Below are positions 7,577 to 17,200 of a stretch of 64,000 bases of DNA, piece after piece. Location of the stretch: the NCBI RefSeq assembly GCF_003352165.1, contig NZ_CP029176.1, positions 3,479,501 through 3,543,500 on the forward strand, written 5' to 3'. How positions within the stretch are numbered: position 1 is the stretch's first letter; each line of letters opens with the position of its first letter. The notes beneath the pieces are model-generated. The model had not been told where the DNA came from and made no database searches. It worked only from the letters and a program-made list of their open reading frames with translations. The stretch comes from Acidibrevibacterium fodinaquatile. GTDB lineage: Bacteria; Pseudomonadota; Alphaproteobacteria; Acetobacterales; Acetobacteraceae. The position numbers and the translations under genes are program-made.

Positions 7577-9705
7577 TCAGTCTTTCTCCAAGTCGTCCAG
7601 GAACTCCGAAACCGGTAGCACGCCGGCGACAAGCAACCGGTCCCGCGCGCGTGTGCAGGCGACGTAGAACAGCTGGCGCTCGGTCTCGTAGATCTCGTCG
7701 AGATCGGCTTCGTCCATTGCGTCATCGATCCTCTGCTGTAGCGGCAGCACCTGATCGTCGCAGGCGAGAACCAGGACCGCCTTGAATTCCAGCCCCTTCG
7801 CCAGATGCAACGTGCCGATCAGCACGCGGCCTTCCTTGCCGGCCCCGGGGTCGGTGCCCTCGACTGGAACCAGCCCGGCCCCTTCCACCGCCCGCCGCGC
7901 CCGATCGAGCTGGGCGCGCGAGCGGACGAAGGCGCCGATCTCCTCGGCACCGATCCCGTCGGCGCGCGCCGCGGCTATGAACGCGATGGCCGCCGCCGTC
8001 TCCGTGCCCTGGTCAGCGGCGCGCACGATCTCCGGCGGCGGGCCGTCGAAGACGGAGATGGTTCCGCGCCGCGCCTCCTCGCGCCCGTCCATGTCCCGGA
8101 TCACGCCGGGCAGCAGCCGGTCCGCCGCCTCCCGGATCTGGTGGGAGGTCCGGTAGTTCACCTTCAGCGTTGTCGATCGTCCGCGCACATCGACCCCGAG
8201 CGCCTTCCAGGAGAACGGCGGCTGGAAGATGCGTTGGCCGAGATCGCCGGCGAAGAACAGCGCGTCGGCCCCATCCGGCGCGAGCGCGCAGAGCATGCGC
8301 AGTTCCGGCACGCCGAGGTCCTGCGCCTCATCGACCACAATTTGCGTGAACGGCTTGGCGGCGCGCTCGCTGTAGGCGGCCGTCACGGCACCGAACACCT
8401 TCGGCCAGGTCATCAGCCCCTGCTCGTTCAGTGCCGCCCGCGCTGCGGCGAAAACCGGCCACAGGCGTTCCCGCTGGCGGGCGCCGAGCCGGCTCTTGCG
8501 GCCACTCCGCGGTGTGCCGGTATAGGCCTCGACGCTTTCCACCTGCCAGGCATCGACGACCTGGGTGAATTCGCCGAGCAGGAACCGGTCCGAAAACGTG
8601 CCGACGCCCTGCGCCTGAGCGGCAGCGACCAGCGCCGCGCGCACCTGATCGCTTGGCGCGACGCGGGGCCGGCGGCCGAAGGCAAGCTGGTAGAGCTCAT
8701 CGGCCAGCCGCTCCCAGGACGCGACCGTGATCCGCGCCCGCACCTCGGCTTCCCCTGCCGTCAACACAGCGAGCTTGCGCGACAGCGCTTCGGCGAGCGG
8801 CTGGGAGAAGGTGGTCAGCAACACCTTGGCGCCGACGTCCGCGCGGGCGAGGCGGGCGGCGCGATGCAGGGCGACCACGGTCTTGCCGGTGCCGGCTGAT
8901 CCCGACACGCGCGCGGGCCGTTGAAGGCACGCTCCACCACGCTGCACTGGGAGGGGTGAAGGAAGACCGCCCATTTCTCCCAGGGTGCGTCCAACGCGGC
9001 TTGCAGTTCGGCCAGGTTCTCGACGGTGCGGAAGCGGCGCCGCGCGTCCGGGTGGGCGAACGGATCGATCGTCGCAGCCACCGGCTCCGGCTTCGGCAGG
9101 CGGCCGGTGGCGGCGTATTCCAGCAGCGCTTCCGCCGCCTCGGCCGGCAGGTGCGGCGCGAGGTCGAAGAAGCGGCTCTCCGTCGCGGCCTGCACCGCCG
9201 CCAGCCAGTCCTCAGGCACGCCGACCGCAAGCAGGTCGTCTGCGGCGAGGTGGGCGAACAGGGGCGGCTCCGGCGATGGTGCGGACGGTGCCGGTTCGGG
9301 AACACGGGCGGGGATGAACAGGTCCGGCGCTGCTCGCTCGACCCGCTCGCGCACTTCCACGATCTGCACGGCGCCGGTCCGGGGATGCGCCTCGATCCGC
9401 CGCCGCTCGGCCCAGGCATAGGCCTTGTCGTGATGATCCACATAGGCGAGCAGAAGGCTTTCAGCTGTCTTGTGGACGATGATGCGCAGGTCGCGGTTGA
9501 CTCGGATGGACCAGAAATGCGGGTCCTTGGATTTTTCGATGCGGTGGAACTGCAAGCCGGGCGCGGACGGATCAAGTTGCAGATCGAATGCCGAATTCTT
9601 CACCGCTTTCTGGTCCTGCGCCGGCAGGCGAGCCAGCGCGTCGGTGAAGCTGTCGGCGATACGGAAGTCCGTCAAAACTACCGCCTGAAGGTCGAACAAA
9701 CGCAC
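7577..9705 (-). pseudogene. RelE/ParE-like domain fused to UvrD-type helicase, one-base frameshift
   Basis: The N-terminal part, from a GTG at 9705, is RelE/ParE-like: FTDALARLPAQDQKAVKNSA, then KDPHFWSIRVNRDLRIIVHK and LLLAYVDHHDKAYAWAERR. After a Pro-rich linker the frame reaches FLHPSQCSVVERAFNGP. A frame change at about 8908-8918 is then needed to continue ARVSGSAGTGKTVVALHRA. In the new frame all superfamily 1 helicase motifs are present: Walker A GSAGTGKT, VVDEAQD, NYRTSHQI, GTLHLAKGLEF and FYVACTRARDR. Restoring one G in the CG-rich run gives a product of about 709 residues, normal for this fusion family. It could be a real mutation or a sequencing error. The gene starts 28 bp after the CHAT-like gene and is the last of the mod operon. 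Confidence 0.85.
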
Positions 9706-9733
9706 ATCGAGAAACGGGTGGGGACTGGCCTCA

Positions 9734-10342
9734 TTAAATCCCCTTGGCTCCGATCACTTCTTTACCGAAGAAGTCATTTATGGCCTTTACGACCGCAGCA
9801 TGTGGCCTCTCAAGGGTTTTCCTACGATAAAACATGGCCCAAACAGTCATTGCTGTCGCAAAGCTGATTTTTTCCTCCGAGAAGTGGTAGGCACCCGTAA
9901 AGTGCCCCTTCAGATCCGTCTTCATCGCCCGATACGCAGCCAAGGAATGACAGCAGGATAAACAAAGGACCCTCTGCTTATCTTTATCGAGTTTCGGCGC
10001 GACCTTCTTCAAGGTTTTCGCCACATCCTTCCATGAAACATTTCCCCCAATGAATCCTAGACCAAATTTGGATCCATGTCCTGCTACATGCAAAAACCCA
10101 ATGGCGTTGTAGGTTTTCCAATTCGAATTTCTAAACCCACTATAGGAAGTCACTCTAATTAATTTCGTAGCGGACCCGAGTCTGCGATTAGATAACAATG
10201 ACTGCACGACCTGGCATTCGGTAACAAGATTACCATCAATTTCGTGATCACTTGGGCAGTCAAGAAGAACAAATCCGTAAGGCGGGCGCCCACGCTCCGC
10301 TATATTAGGCAAAGATGCTTTCGTGGATTTCGGCGCTATCAT
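9734..10342 (-). CDS. small caspase-like/CHAT-type peptidase candidate
   Basis: This is a 202-residue protein with the layout of a minimal caspase-fold domain. GFVLLDCPSDHE is a first strand. GFLHVAGHGSKFGLGF (residues 82-97) carries the His-Gly motif. QRVLCLSCCHSLAAYRAM (123-140) carries the strand followed by cysteine expected for the catalytic His/Cys pair, probably H89 with C130 or C131. No fused TPR or transmembrane segment is seen. Codons are visibly more AT-rich than in the flanking genes, which suggests separate acquisition. It sits between mod (44 bp upstream) and the RelE-UvrD gene (28 bp downstream), so cotranscription is likely. Caspase-fold assignment is by motif only; a CHAT role in abortive defence is inference. 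Confidence 0.6.
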   Translation of the reverse strand: MIAPKSTKASLPNIAERGRPPYGFVLLDCPSDHEIDGNLVTECQVVQSLLSNRRLGSATKLIRVTSYSGFRNSNWKTYNAIGFLHVAGHGSKFGLGFIGGNVSWKDVAKTLKKVAPKLDKDKQRVLCLSCCHSLAAYRAMKTDLKGHFTGAYHFSEEKISFATAMTVWAMFYRRKTLERPHAAVVKAINDFFGKEVIGAKGI

Positions 10343-10386
10343 TTGATGATTCTTCCTTCCTTATGTTTTTTGCAGGACGGATTTTC

Positions 10387-13300
10387 CTACACCCCGTACA
10401 CCTTCATCACCTCATCCCCGAAGTGATTGATCACCTTCACCGCGATCCGCCCGGAGTCCGGGCGGGGGAATGGGCGGCTGACCTCGCGATAGAGGCTCGC
10501 CCAGGCGGCTTCGTCGATCTCCGCCTTGAGTGACGTCTTCAGCGCTTTGTAGGGATCGTTCGCGCCGAGGAAATAGGCGTGGCGGACGAAGAAGCTTTCC
10601 TCGTCGTAGTCGGTGTCGATGAACCAGGCGGCGATGCCCTTCACGTCGTCGGCGCGGATTTCGCCGGTGTTGGGGTCGAACACGTCGATGCCCTTCACGC
10701 GCACGCGCAACTGATCGTCGTCCAGCCGCTCGATGTCGATGTCCGGCTCGCCGAACACCACGAACAGATTGCCCTTGCCGGTGTTCTTGAGGTCGTCGGC
10801 CATATGCAGGTCGGGGTTCATCTTCGCCTGCAGGATGTTGAGCGGGCCGAGGCGTGTCAATTCGCTGGCATGGGCGTCATAGGCGAAGGCGCAGGCGACC
10901 AGCAGGTCGAAGCGCGCATCCGCGGCCTCGCGCGCGGCGGCGACGAGGTCGGGGCGGGAGAGGGTGCCGAATTCCGGGCCGATGAAGATGGCGGCGCGGC
11001 GTTCCACCTGCTTGCCCTCCGGCCCTTCGAGATAGGTTCCCTCGCCGCCGATCCATTTCCCCGGCCAGGGTTGCAGGGCAGTGAAGCGCACGCGGTCCGC
11101 CTTGTCGCGGCCCTGCACGCCGGCGGTGCGGAGGTTTTCTAGCACCATGGTGGCGAAGTCGGTGGGCGGGGCGGCTTCCAGCGCGCGGCGGCGCTTCGCG
11201 GCGGCGGGGGCGAGTTCCTCTTCGTTGTCCTGCTGGTCGGCCGGGATCACCCGGTGCGGCGAGAGGCTTTCCACGGTGAACGGCCCGGCGACGCGGACGC
11301 GGGCTTTGTCCTCATAGGGACGGTCGTAGAGCAGTTCGACATCGGCGGCGCGGGCGATGGAGGCGTCGATTTCGCGCTGGCGGGCGATGCGGGCTTCCCA
11401 CCAGGCGGCGTGCGCGGCGCGCGCTTCCTCCGGCCAGGCGGGATCGGCCTCGCGGGGGATTTCCCATTCTTCGTATCCCTTTCCCTCCCCCCTGTGGGCC
11501 GGGGTTCCCTCCCCCTCGTGGGGAGGGTGGCGCGCAGCGCCGGGTGGGGGGCCGGGTGGGGGTATGCGGCCCCGACCCCCACCCTGGCCGGCTGCGCCGG
11601 CCTGTCCCTCCCCACTTCGGGGGAGGGAGTTGTTGAGTTTCTCGCGCAGCGGTTCGAGGGTTTGCTGCCAGCGCTCCCAGATCACGTCGATCTCTGCGTT
11701 GTTGGCGATGGATTTCAGCGTGACATGCGGCACGCGTTCATAGACGAAGCCCTGGCGGATATCGCCGTGCGTCGGGCCTTCGGGCGCCGGCCTGCCGGTG
11801 ATGTCCTGCTCCTTGGCGCGGCCCTCGCGGCTGTCGGCAAGCAGGTAGTAGGGGTAGCGCGCGCTCATCAAGCGCGTGCGGGCGAGGGCGAGGGCAACGC
11901 GGCTGGTGTCGATGGTGATCCAGCGGCGGCCCCATTGCTCGGCGACGGTTGCGGTGGTGCCGGACCCGCAAGTCGGATCGAGCACGAGGTCACCGGGATC
12001 GGTCGCCATGAGGATGCAGCGGGAGATGACCTTATCGTGGGTTTGCACAACATAGACCTTTGCGTCTGCGAATCCGGCAGCCGTGTCGGTCCAAGTATTC
12101 TCCATCTGTTTCATGGAGGAATCAGAAAAATATTGCCGAAAATATACCGAATGACCAAGCCTGAACAAACGGCTAGCCTTGATCAAGCGGCGCATCCCAG
12201 GAATGTTCGTCCGCCAACTTTTCCGACCCTGCGATTTTACGACCAGCCCCTCAAACTCGAAATCATAAATGCAGGTCGGCGTATATCCGGAGGATTTCAG
12301 ATCCGATCTTTTAAAGACGCCCTGGCCGTCCTCAGGAATATCGCGAGCTTTGGAGAAATACCCAGAACCATCGTCGACGTAGGCAAATTCCCGCTCCTCC
12401 TTCATCGGCCGATCGAGTTGAATATTACGGTATTTTATCGCATCTTTATTTTTTGCGAACCAGATTACGTAATCATAGACATTCGACAGACCACGAGATC
12501 CAAGAGGGGTCAATGCTCTGTACTGTATTTGGGAAAAGAAGTTCTCCGCCCCAAACACCTCATCCAACACCGCCCGCACGCGATGCACATTCTCATCCCC
12601 GATCTGCACAAAAATCGACCCGCTCTCCGTCAGCAACTCGCGCGCCACCGTCAGCCGATCGCGCAGATAGGTCAGGTAGGAGTGAATGCCGTCTTTCCAC
12701 GTATCCCGGAACGCTTTCACCTGCTCCGGCTCGCGCGAGATGTCTTCCCGCTTGCCGTCCTTCACGTCCCGGCTCTCTGTGCTCACCTGCCAGTTGCTGT
12801 TGAACTTGATGCCGTAGGGCGGGTCGAAATAGATGCATTGCACCTTGCCGCGTAAGGATTCGCGCTCGGCCAAGCTTGCCATCACCTGCAAGCTGTCACC
12901 CAGGATCATCCGGTTCGACCAGTGGGCGTCGTGCTGATAGAACTCGGCCCGCGCATCCGGCGCCACGCCGTTGAAATCGGCGAAGAGATCGGCCATCGGC
13001 TCCGGGTCCGCCCGCCGCGCCGTCGCGCGCTGCAGATCGTCGATGATCGCCTTCGGGTGGATCTTCTCCTGGATATAGAGCGGCGGCGCCTGGACGATCA
13101 GGTCGGACCAGTCCTGCGTGTCCTTCCCGCGCCAGACCAGTTGCGCATCGCCGATCGCGACCTCGCCAGTCTCGGCCAACTGGCGCACCTGCCCCTGCGT
13201 CAGGCGGATGCGCACCCCGTTCCAGATCAGCTGCGGATCCCGGTCCTCATCGCGCGCCCTTGTTTCCCCTTCCGCCAAAGGCCGCGCCCGCGCGTAAGAA

Positions 13301-13431
13301 ACGGAGCCGAACTGTTTCGCGTCTTCCTCGGCATCCAGGAAGGTCTGCAACTCGGCCGTTGGGATATTCTTCCGCCGCGCCTTGTCGTGAACCAGCGTCT
13401 CGACGCGCCGGGTTTTCGGTTCTTTCGCCAT
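10387..13431 (-). CDS. mod: type III restriction-modification DNA methyltransferase (Mod), N6-adenine
   Basis: This is a 1014-residue beta-class amino-methyltransferase. Motif IV DPPYGIKF comes first and the AdoMet-binding motif I DPTCGSGTTATVAEQWGRRW later, the order expected for type III Mod subunits. The segment RKNIPTAELQTFL, then APPLYIQEKIHPKAIIDDL, is the usual Mod N-terminus. The C-terminus has FIGPEFGTLSRPDLVAAAREA. ATG 13431 is chosen because upstream codons in the same frame are the tail of the res gene joined through a palindromic repeat. About 50 residues (near mod residues 601-650) are Gly/Pro-rich and encoded by an inserted repeat element. Mod methylates one strand of an asymmetric site. 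Its partner Res is dead here, so this may be an orphan methylase. Confidence 0.9.
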   Translation of the reverse strand: MAKEPKTRRVETLVHDKARRKNIPTAELQTFLDAEEDAKQFGSVSYARARPLAEGETRARDEDRDPQLIWNGVRIRLTQGQVRQLAETGEVAIGDAQLVWRGKDTQDWSDLIVQAPPLYIQEKIHPKAIIDDLQRATARRADPEPMADLFADFNGVAPDARAEFYQHDAHWSNRMILGDSLQVMASLAERESLRGKVQCIYFDPPYGIKFNSNWQVSTESRDVKDGKREDISREPEQVKAFRDTWKDGIHSYLTYLRDRLTVARELLTESGSIFVQIGDENVHRVRAVLDEVFGAENFFSQIQYRALTPLGSRGLSNVYDYVIWFAKNKDAIKYRNIQLDRPMKEEREFAYVDDGSGYFSKARDIPEDGQGVFKRSDLKSSGYTPTCIYDFEFEGLVVKSQGRKSWRTNIPGMRRLIKASRLFRLGHSVYFRQYFSDSSMKQMENTWTDTAAGFADAKVYVVQTHDKVISRCILMATDPGDLVLDPTCGSGTTATVAEQWGRRWITIDTSRVALALARTRLMSARYPYYLLADSREGRAKEQDITGRPAPEGPTHGDIRQGFVYERVPHVTLKSIANNAEIDVIWERWQQTLEPLREKLNNSLPRSGEGQAGAAGQGGGRGRIPPPGPPPGAARHPPHEGEGTPAHRGEGKGYEEWEIPREADPAWPEEARAAHAAWWEARIARQREIDASIARAADVELLYDRPYEDKARVRVAGPFTVESLSPHRVIPADQQDNEEELAPAAAKRRRALEAAPPTDFATMVLENLRTAGVQGRDKADRVRFTALQPWPGKWIGGEGTYLEGPEGKQVERRAAIFIGPEFGTLSRPDLVAAAREAADARFDLLVACAFAYDAHASELTRLGPLNILQAKMNPDLHMADDLKNTGKGNLFVVFGEPDIDIERLDDDQLRVRVKGIDVFDPNTGEIRADDVKGIAAWFIDTDYDEESFFVRHAYFLGANDPYKALKTSLKAEIDEAAWASLYREVSRPFPRPDSGRIAVKVINHFGDEVMKVYGV
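11480..11629. repeat. GC-rich palindromic (REP-like) element inserted in frame in mod
   Basis: About 150 bp of nested inverted repeats built from CCCTCCCCCTCGTGGGGAGG and GGGTGGG/CCCACCC blocks, starting CCCTCCCCCC and ending GGGGGAGGGAG. It lies wholly within mod and keeps the frame. It encodes a linker with GRIPPPGPPPGAARHPPHEG between conserved LREKLNNSL and EEWEIPREADPAWPEEA. Related Mod proteins join these two segments directly, so the repeat is a later insertion tolerated as a linker. Confidence 0.75.
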
Positions 13432-14652
13432 CAGAATCTTCCTTCTCCCTCCCCCGTGTGGGGAGGGAGAGGGGAGCAGGTCATTTACCAGTTTGGCGAA
13501 GTTCTCCTCGATGGCGAAGACATCGCGGAATTCCTCGAATGCCCAGCGGCCAAAGCCGCCGCTATTGTTGACGCCCGGAACCCAGAGGGTGCGCATGGTC
13601 TCCGCCTTCAACTGGGCGTCTCCGCCGCGATAGCCTTTGGTCTGCAGGATCAGGGTCAGCGGGTCGTCCCGCCCGTCATCCAGCGCGGATGGCTTTCCAG
13701 CACCCGCGCCAGTTCCGCTTCCCAGTCGCTGTCGCAAACAGCGTAATTGACGTGGCAGCGGGTCGGATGGGTCTCATAGACCGTCTTTGTCGTGGTGAAG
13801 TTGACGAAGCGGGTTGAACCGCGCGGGTTGTAGGGGTCGAGGATCGCCTTGATCCGCTGCTCGCCCGGCGCGCTGCGCTGGCAGGCGAGGTAGATGCGTT
13901 CCACCGCCTTCTCGGCCAATTCCAGATAGGTCACTGCCTCCCGCGGCACGCCCTTGGCCACCAGATAGCCGCCATCCAGCCATTCCCGCACCACGCGCTG
14001 CGCTTGCCCGAAGAGATGCACCGGCAGATCGCCGCCTGGGTCGCGCAAACGGGTTTCCAGCAAGCGTTTGGCGAGGTGGTAGGAGATGGTGCTGGGGCGC
14101 AGGGTGCGGAACGCATCTTCCGCGTTCAGCTCCACGCCTTCGCCGACGATCCCCTCCATCAGCACCGTGCAGGGGCCGACGATCTCGGGCGTCAGTGTGA
14201 GCCGGCTGTCTTCCGTAAACTGCGCGGTCAGGCGCTCTTGCGGCAGATCCACCCGGTAGCCGCCGACGCGCGGGAACACGATCTCCAGCGCCGCGCGGTC
14301 ACGCATCGCCTGCACCCGCACGCTGCGCTTGGGCGGGGTGACGGGGGCGACGACCGGATCGGCCGCGAAGTCAAACGGGATGCCCAGGATGTCGGCATAT
14401 TCGACGTTGAACAGGCCTTCCCTGTTCAGCTCGTAGGATTGCCGCCGCAGTCCGCGCCCGACCGTGTTCATCACCTCGCGGAGCAGTTGTTCGTCGGTGA
14501 TCTGTTCGGCGGCCTTGGCGTCGCCGGTGCGCTCCACCAGGTCGGCTTGAATTGCGCGATCTCCGGGCCGGCCATGTCGCGGAAAGCGGGGTCGAGCGCT
14601 TCCCCGGATTCGAGCTGCTCGCTGTCGATCAGCTGCGTGTTGGGGCGTGGGA
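13432..14652 (-). pseudogene. res: type III restriction subunit Res, 3' half (remnant)
   Basis: Starting at the IS21 junction, the frame gives PRPNTQLIDSEQLESGEALDP and AFRDMAGPEIAQF. A frame change near 14553 leads into ERTGDAKAAEQITDEQLLRE and the long Res C-terminal region (RVGGYRVDLPQERLTAQF, YNPRGSTRFVNFTTTKTVYET). Near 13680 a further frameshift with a small deletion follows. The conserved Res tail KGYRGGDAQLKAETMRTLWV, then FGRWAFEEF, continues in another frame and runs without a stop into mod. With the IS21 insertion this makes at least three inactivating lesions in this half. Confidence 0.85.
13439..13476. repeat. short REP-like palindrome between res remnant and mod
   Basis: The sequence around CTCCCTCCCCC-GTGT-GGGGAGGGAG is an inverted repeat of the same family as the one inside mod. 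It lies just upstream of the mod ATG and removes the res stop, so the res tail and mod now share one open frame. Confidence 0.65.
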
Positions 14653-14748
14653 TGCGGATTCCGATGAAGTCGGCCATGCATTCCAACTTGAAGCCGGCCA
14701 CTGCTTCCGAACTGAAGCCGGCCGGGGTTCCGATTTGAAGCCGGCCAC
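14653..14748. repeat. IS21 left-end multiple terminal repeats
   Basis: Four spaced copies of an approximately 20-bp motif of the form ATTCCGATTTGAAGCCGGCC lie at about 14658, 14680, 14705 and 14728. They are in inverted orientation to the copies at the other end. Such arrays are the transposase-binding sites of IS21 elements. Confidence 0.85.
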
Positions 14749-14801
14749 CTGAGCGTCTTCGGTTGGGTCTGGTTGAATGATTATCGTGTCCTTGTTTTGG
14801 G

Positions 14802-15554
14802 TCAAGTTCGGGCGTGGGCCGGTGCCGGATCGCGCTTTTTACGGAGGCTCTCGCCGGTGAGTTCGATGCGGTAGGCGTTGTGGACGAGGCGGTCGAGGAT
14901 GGCGTCGGCGATGGTGGGATCGCCGATGATTTCGTACCAGCGCTCGACCGGCACTTGGCTGGTGATGATGACGGAGCGCATCTCGTGGCGGTCATCGATA
15001 ATTTCCAGCAGATCGCGGCGTTGGTCCGCGTTCAGGGTCTCGGGGCCCCAATCGTCCAAAATCAACAGGTCGAGCCTGGCGATCTGGCGCAGTGTTCTGG
15101 CGTAACGGCCATCGGCGCGGGCCAGCGCCAGGGCAGAGAACAGCCGCGACACCCGGTGATAGGCGGTCGAGAGATCCTCGCGGCAAGCCTTCTGGCCCAG
15201 CGCGCAGGCCAGCCAGCTTTTGCCGACCCCGCAGGGGCCGGTAATGAGCAGATTATGCCGGGCGCGCACCCAGTCACAGCTGGCGAGTTTCAGGAACTGT
15301 GCCCGGTCGAGGCCGCGCGGGGCGCGGTAATCGACATCCTCGACGCTGGCGGACTGGCGCAATTTGGCCGCGCGGGCGCGGCTCTCGAAGCGTTTCTGCT
15401 GTCGCAACGTGGCCTCGTGCTCGAGCAATAAAGCCAGCCATTCGCCATGGGCCAAACCGGCAACCTCCGGCCGGGCGTCGAGGTCCTTGAAGGCTTTGGC
15501 CATGCCGTGCAGGCCGAGTTTGTGCAGCAGGTCGAGGGTCGGGTGGGTGAGCAT
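14802..15554 (-). CDS. istB: IS21 helper ATPase IstB
   Basis: A 250-residue AAA+ ATPase that assembles at the target DNA and stimulates the IstA transposase. Walker A is GPCGVGKSWLACALG and Walker B is LDLLILDDWGPE. Sensor region IITSQVPVERWYE and the arginine-rich end DAILDRLVHNAYRIELTGES are typical of IstB. It is the second gene of the IS21 operon, 21 bp after istA. Length and motifs are complete. Confidence 0.95.
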   Translation of the reverse strand: MLTHPTLDLLHKLGLHGMAKAFKDLDARPEVAGLAHGEWLALLLEHEATLRQQKRFESRARAAKLRQSASVEDVDYRAPRGLDRAQFLKLASCDWVRARHNLLITGPCGVGKSWLACALGQKACREDLSTAYHRVSRLFSALALARADGRYARTLRQIARLDLLILDDWGPETLNADQRRDLLEIIDDRHEMRSVIITSQVPVERWYEIIGDPTIADAILDRLVHNAYRIELTGESLRKKRDPAPAHART

Positions 15555-15575
15555 GCTTGTTCCTTTCAGTGGAAA

Positions 15576-17117
15576 TCAGTGAAAATATTCGGCGCCGCGC
15601 AGATTGCTGTGGGTCAGCACCGCCTGCGCCTCATCTGGCGGGCTGGCCGTCTGGTCGAGCTTGCTGGCGATGATCGAGGCAATGCTCTTGTAGTTGAACG
15701 CGCCAAAGGCGACCGCTCGGGCCGCCACCGCCTCGGCGCGCGGACGGTCCAACTCCTTGAACAGCCGCAGGATGCCAAGGCATGTCCGAAACCCCTGTTC
15801 CGGATGCGGCCGGTTGGCGAGGATGGCGATGATCAGCCCCTCGGTCTGCGGGCCGATCGATGCGCCCCATGAGCGGAACCGCTCCGGCGTCCATGCGGCG
15901 TAGCGCCGGTGCGCGCTCGGCATATGCTCAGGGGCAGTGCCGTGCCTTGGACCGCCATAGCGGCGCTGATGCACCGCGACCCGCTTGCCTTGGTGGAAGA
16001 TCTCAACCATCCGCTCGGTGGCGCGGGTATCGACTTGCTGGCGGATCAGCTGATGCGGCACCGAGTAGAAAAAGCCGCAGACCTCGACATGATAATCCAG
16101 CGAGACGCGGGCAAAACCCCACTCCGCAAACTCATGGTCGGTCTCTGGCAATGCCGCCAAAGCCTGGCGTTCGATCGTCTCGAACAAATGCCGCCGGCTG
16201 ACGCCGAGCCTGCGCATGACATGCGCGTTGATCCGCTCCACCATGCCGGCAATCGCCTGGTTGGCTTCAGCCAGAGAGAAGAAAGTCTGCTGGCGCAACC
16301 GGCCCAGAATGTAGCTCTGGGCAAAGCGGACACCGGCTTCCACCTTCGCCTTGTCCTTCGGGCGCCGCGGCCGGGCCGGCAAAACACCAACACCGTAATG
16401 CGAGGCCATCCGGCCATAGCTCAGGTTGATCTCTGGATCGTAGAACGACGCCTTGTTGACGCCGGACTTCAGATTATCCGGCACGATCAGCCGCGGCACG
16501 CCGCCAAAAAACCGGAACATGCGGCTATGCGCGCCGATCCAATCCGGCAGCGTCTGGGTCCAGCTCGCCTCCGCGTAGGTGTAGTTCGACGCGCCCAGCA
16601 CCGCGACAAAAATCTCCGCCATGCGCACGATGCCAGTTGCGGGATCGGTGATGCCCAACTTTTTGCCGGAATAATCGACGAACACCTTGTCGCCCGCCCG
16701 GTGCTCCTGGCGCATGACCGGTGACAGCCGTGCCTCGAACTCCCTGAACAAATCGCAGAACCGGCTGTAGCTGTACCCTTCCGGATGCCCGGCGCGATAT
16801 TCCTCCCACAGCACCATCAGGTTCACGCCCGGGCGCTTGAGCTCGCAGACCAGCTCGCTCCAGACCGGCTCGGCGCGCCGGCGCACCCCCCGCGGCGCGC
16901 CGCTGCGGGCAAACAGCCGCTCCTCCAAAACCGCATCACTGAGGTCGGCCGGCAACGGCCACGCCAGCCCCGCTGCCTGCGCCCGCTTCAGATTGTCCTG
17001 GATCGTGCTCCGCGCCACGCCCAGCATCCGCCCCATCGCCCTGGCGCTGATGCCGTCACTGGCCAGCCGTAAGGTTTGTCGTATCTGCCGCATCGTCAGC
17101 TCTCTCTTCGCCGGCAT
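15576..17117 (-). CDS. istA: IS21 transposase IstA
   Basis: A 513-residue DDE transposase. An N-terminal helix-turn-helix is seen in GISARAMGRMLGVARSTIQD. The catalytic core has the first Asp in KVFVDYSGKK, the second in LIVPDNLKSGV and the Glu in PKDKAKVEAGV. The C-terminal beta-barrel region YHVEVCGFFYSVPHQLI, then RATERMVEIFHQGKRVA, is characteristic. The gene is intact from ATG to TGA. Confidence 0.95.
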   Translation of the reverse strand: MPAKRELTMRQIRQTLRLASDGISARAMGRMLGVARSTIQDNLKRAQAAGLAWPLPADLSDAVLEERLFARSGAPRGVRRRAEPVWSELVCELKRPGVNLMVLWEEYRAGHPEGYSYSRFCDLFREFEARLSPVMRQEHRAGDKVFVDYSGKKLGITDPATGIVRMAEIFVAVLGASNYTYAEASWTQTLPDWIGAHSRMFRFFGGVPRLIVPDNLKSGVNKASFYDPEINLSYGRMASHYGVGVLPARPRRPKDKAKVEAGVRFAQSYILGRLRQQTFFSLAEANQAIAGMVERINAHVMRRLGVSRRHLFETIERQALAALPETDHEFAEWGFARVSLDYHVEVCGFFYSVPHQLIRQQVDTRATERMVEIFHQGKRVAVHQRRYGGPRHGTAPEHMPSAHRRYAAWTPERFRSWGASIGPQTEGLIIAILANRPHPEQGFRTCLGILRLFKELDRPRAEAVAARAVAFGAFNYKSIASIIASKLDQTASPPDEAQAVLTHSNLRGAEYFH

Positions 17118-17200
17118 CCAGCCCTCCTCGTTGATGGTAACGAGAGGACAGTTGCCCGAGTTGCTGACCCAGCCGAAAACGCTGAAAAATCCCCGCCAGG

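Noticed and set aside
11254-12855. 533-codon plus-strand open frame opposite mod
   Set aside because: It is antisense to a gene with clear methyltransferase motifs, has no recognisable domain and reflects GC-rich codon bias.
14004-14738. 244-codon plus-strand frame over the res remnant
   Set aside because: It is antisense to conserved Res sequence and crosses the IS21 boundary, so it cannot be an ancestral gene.
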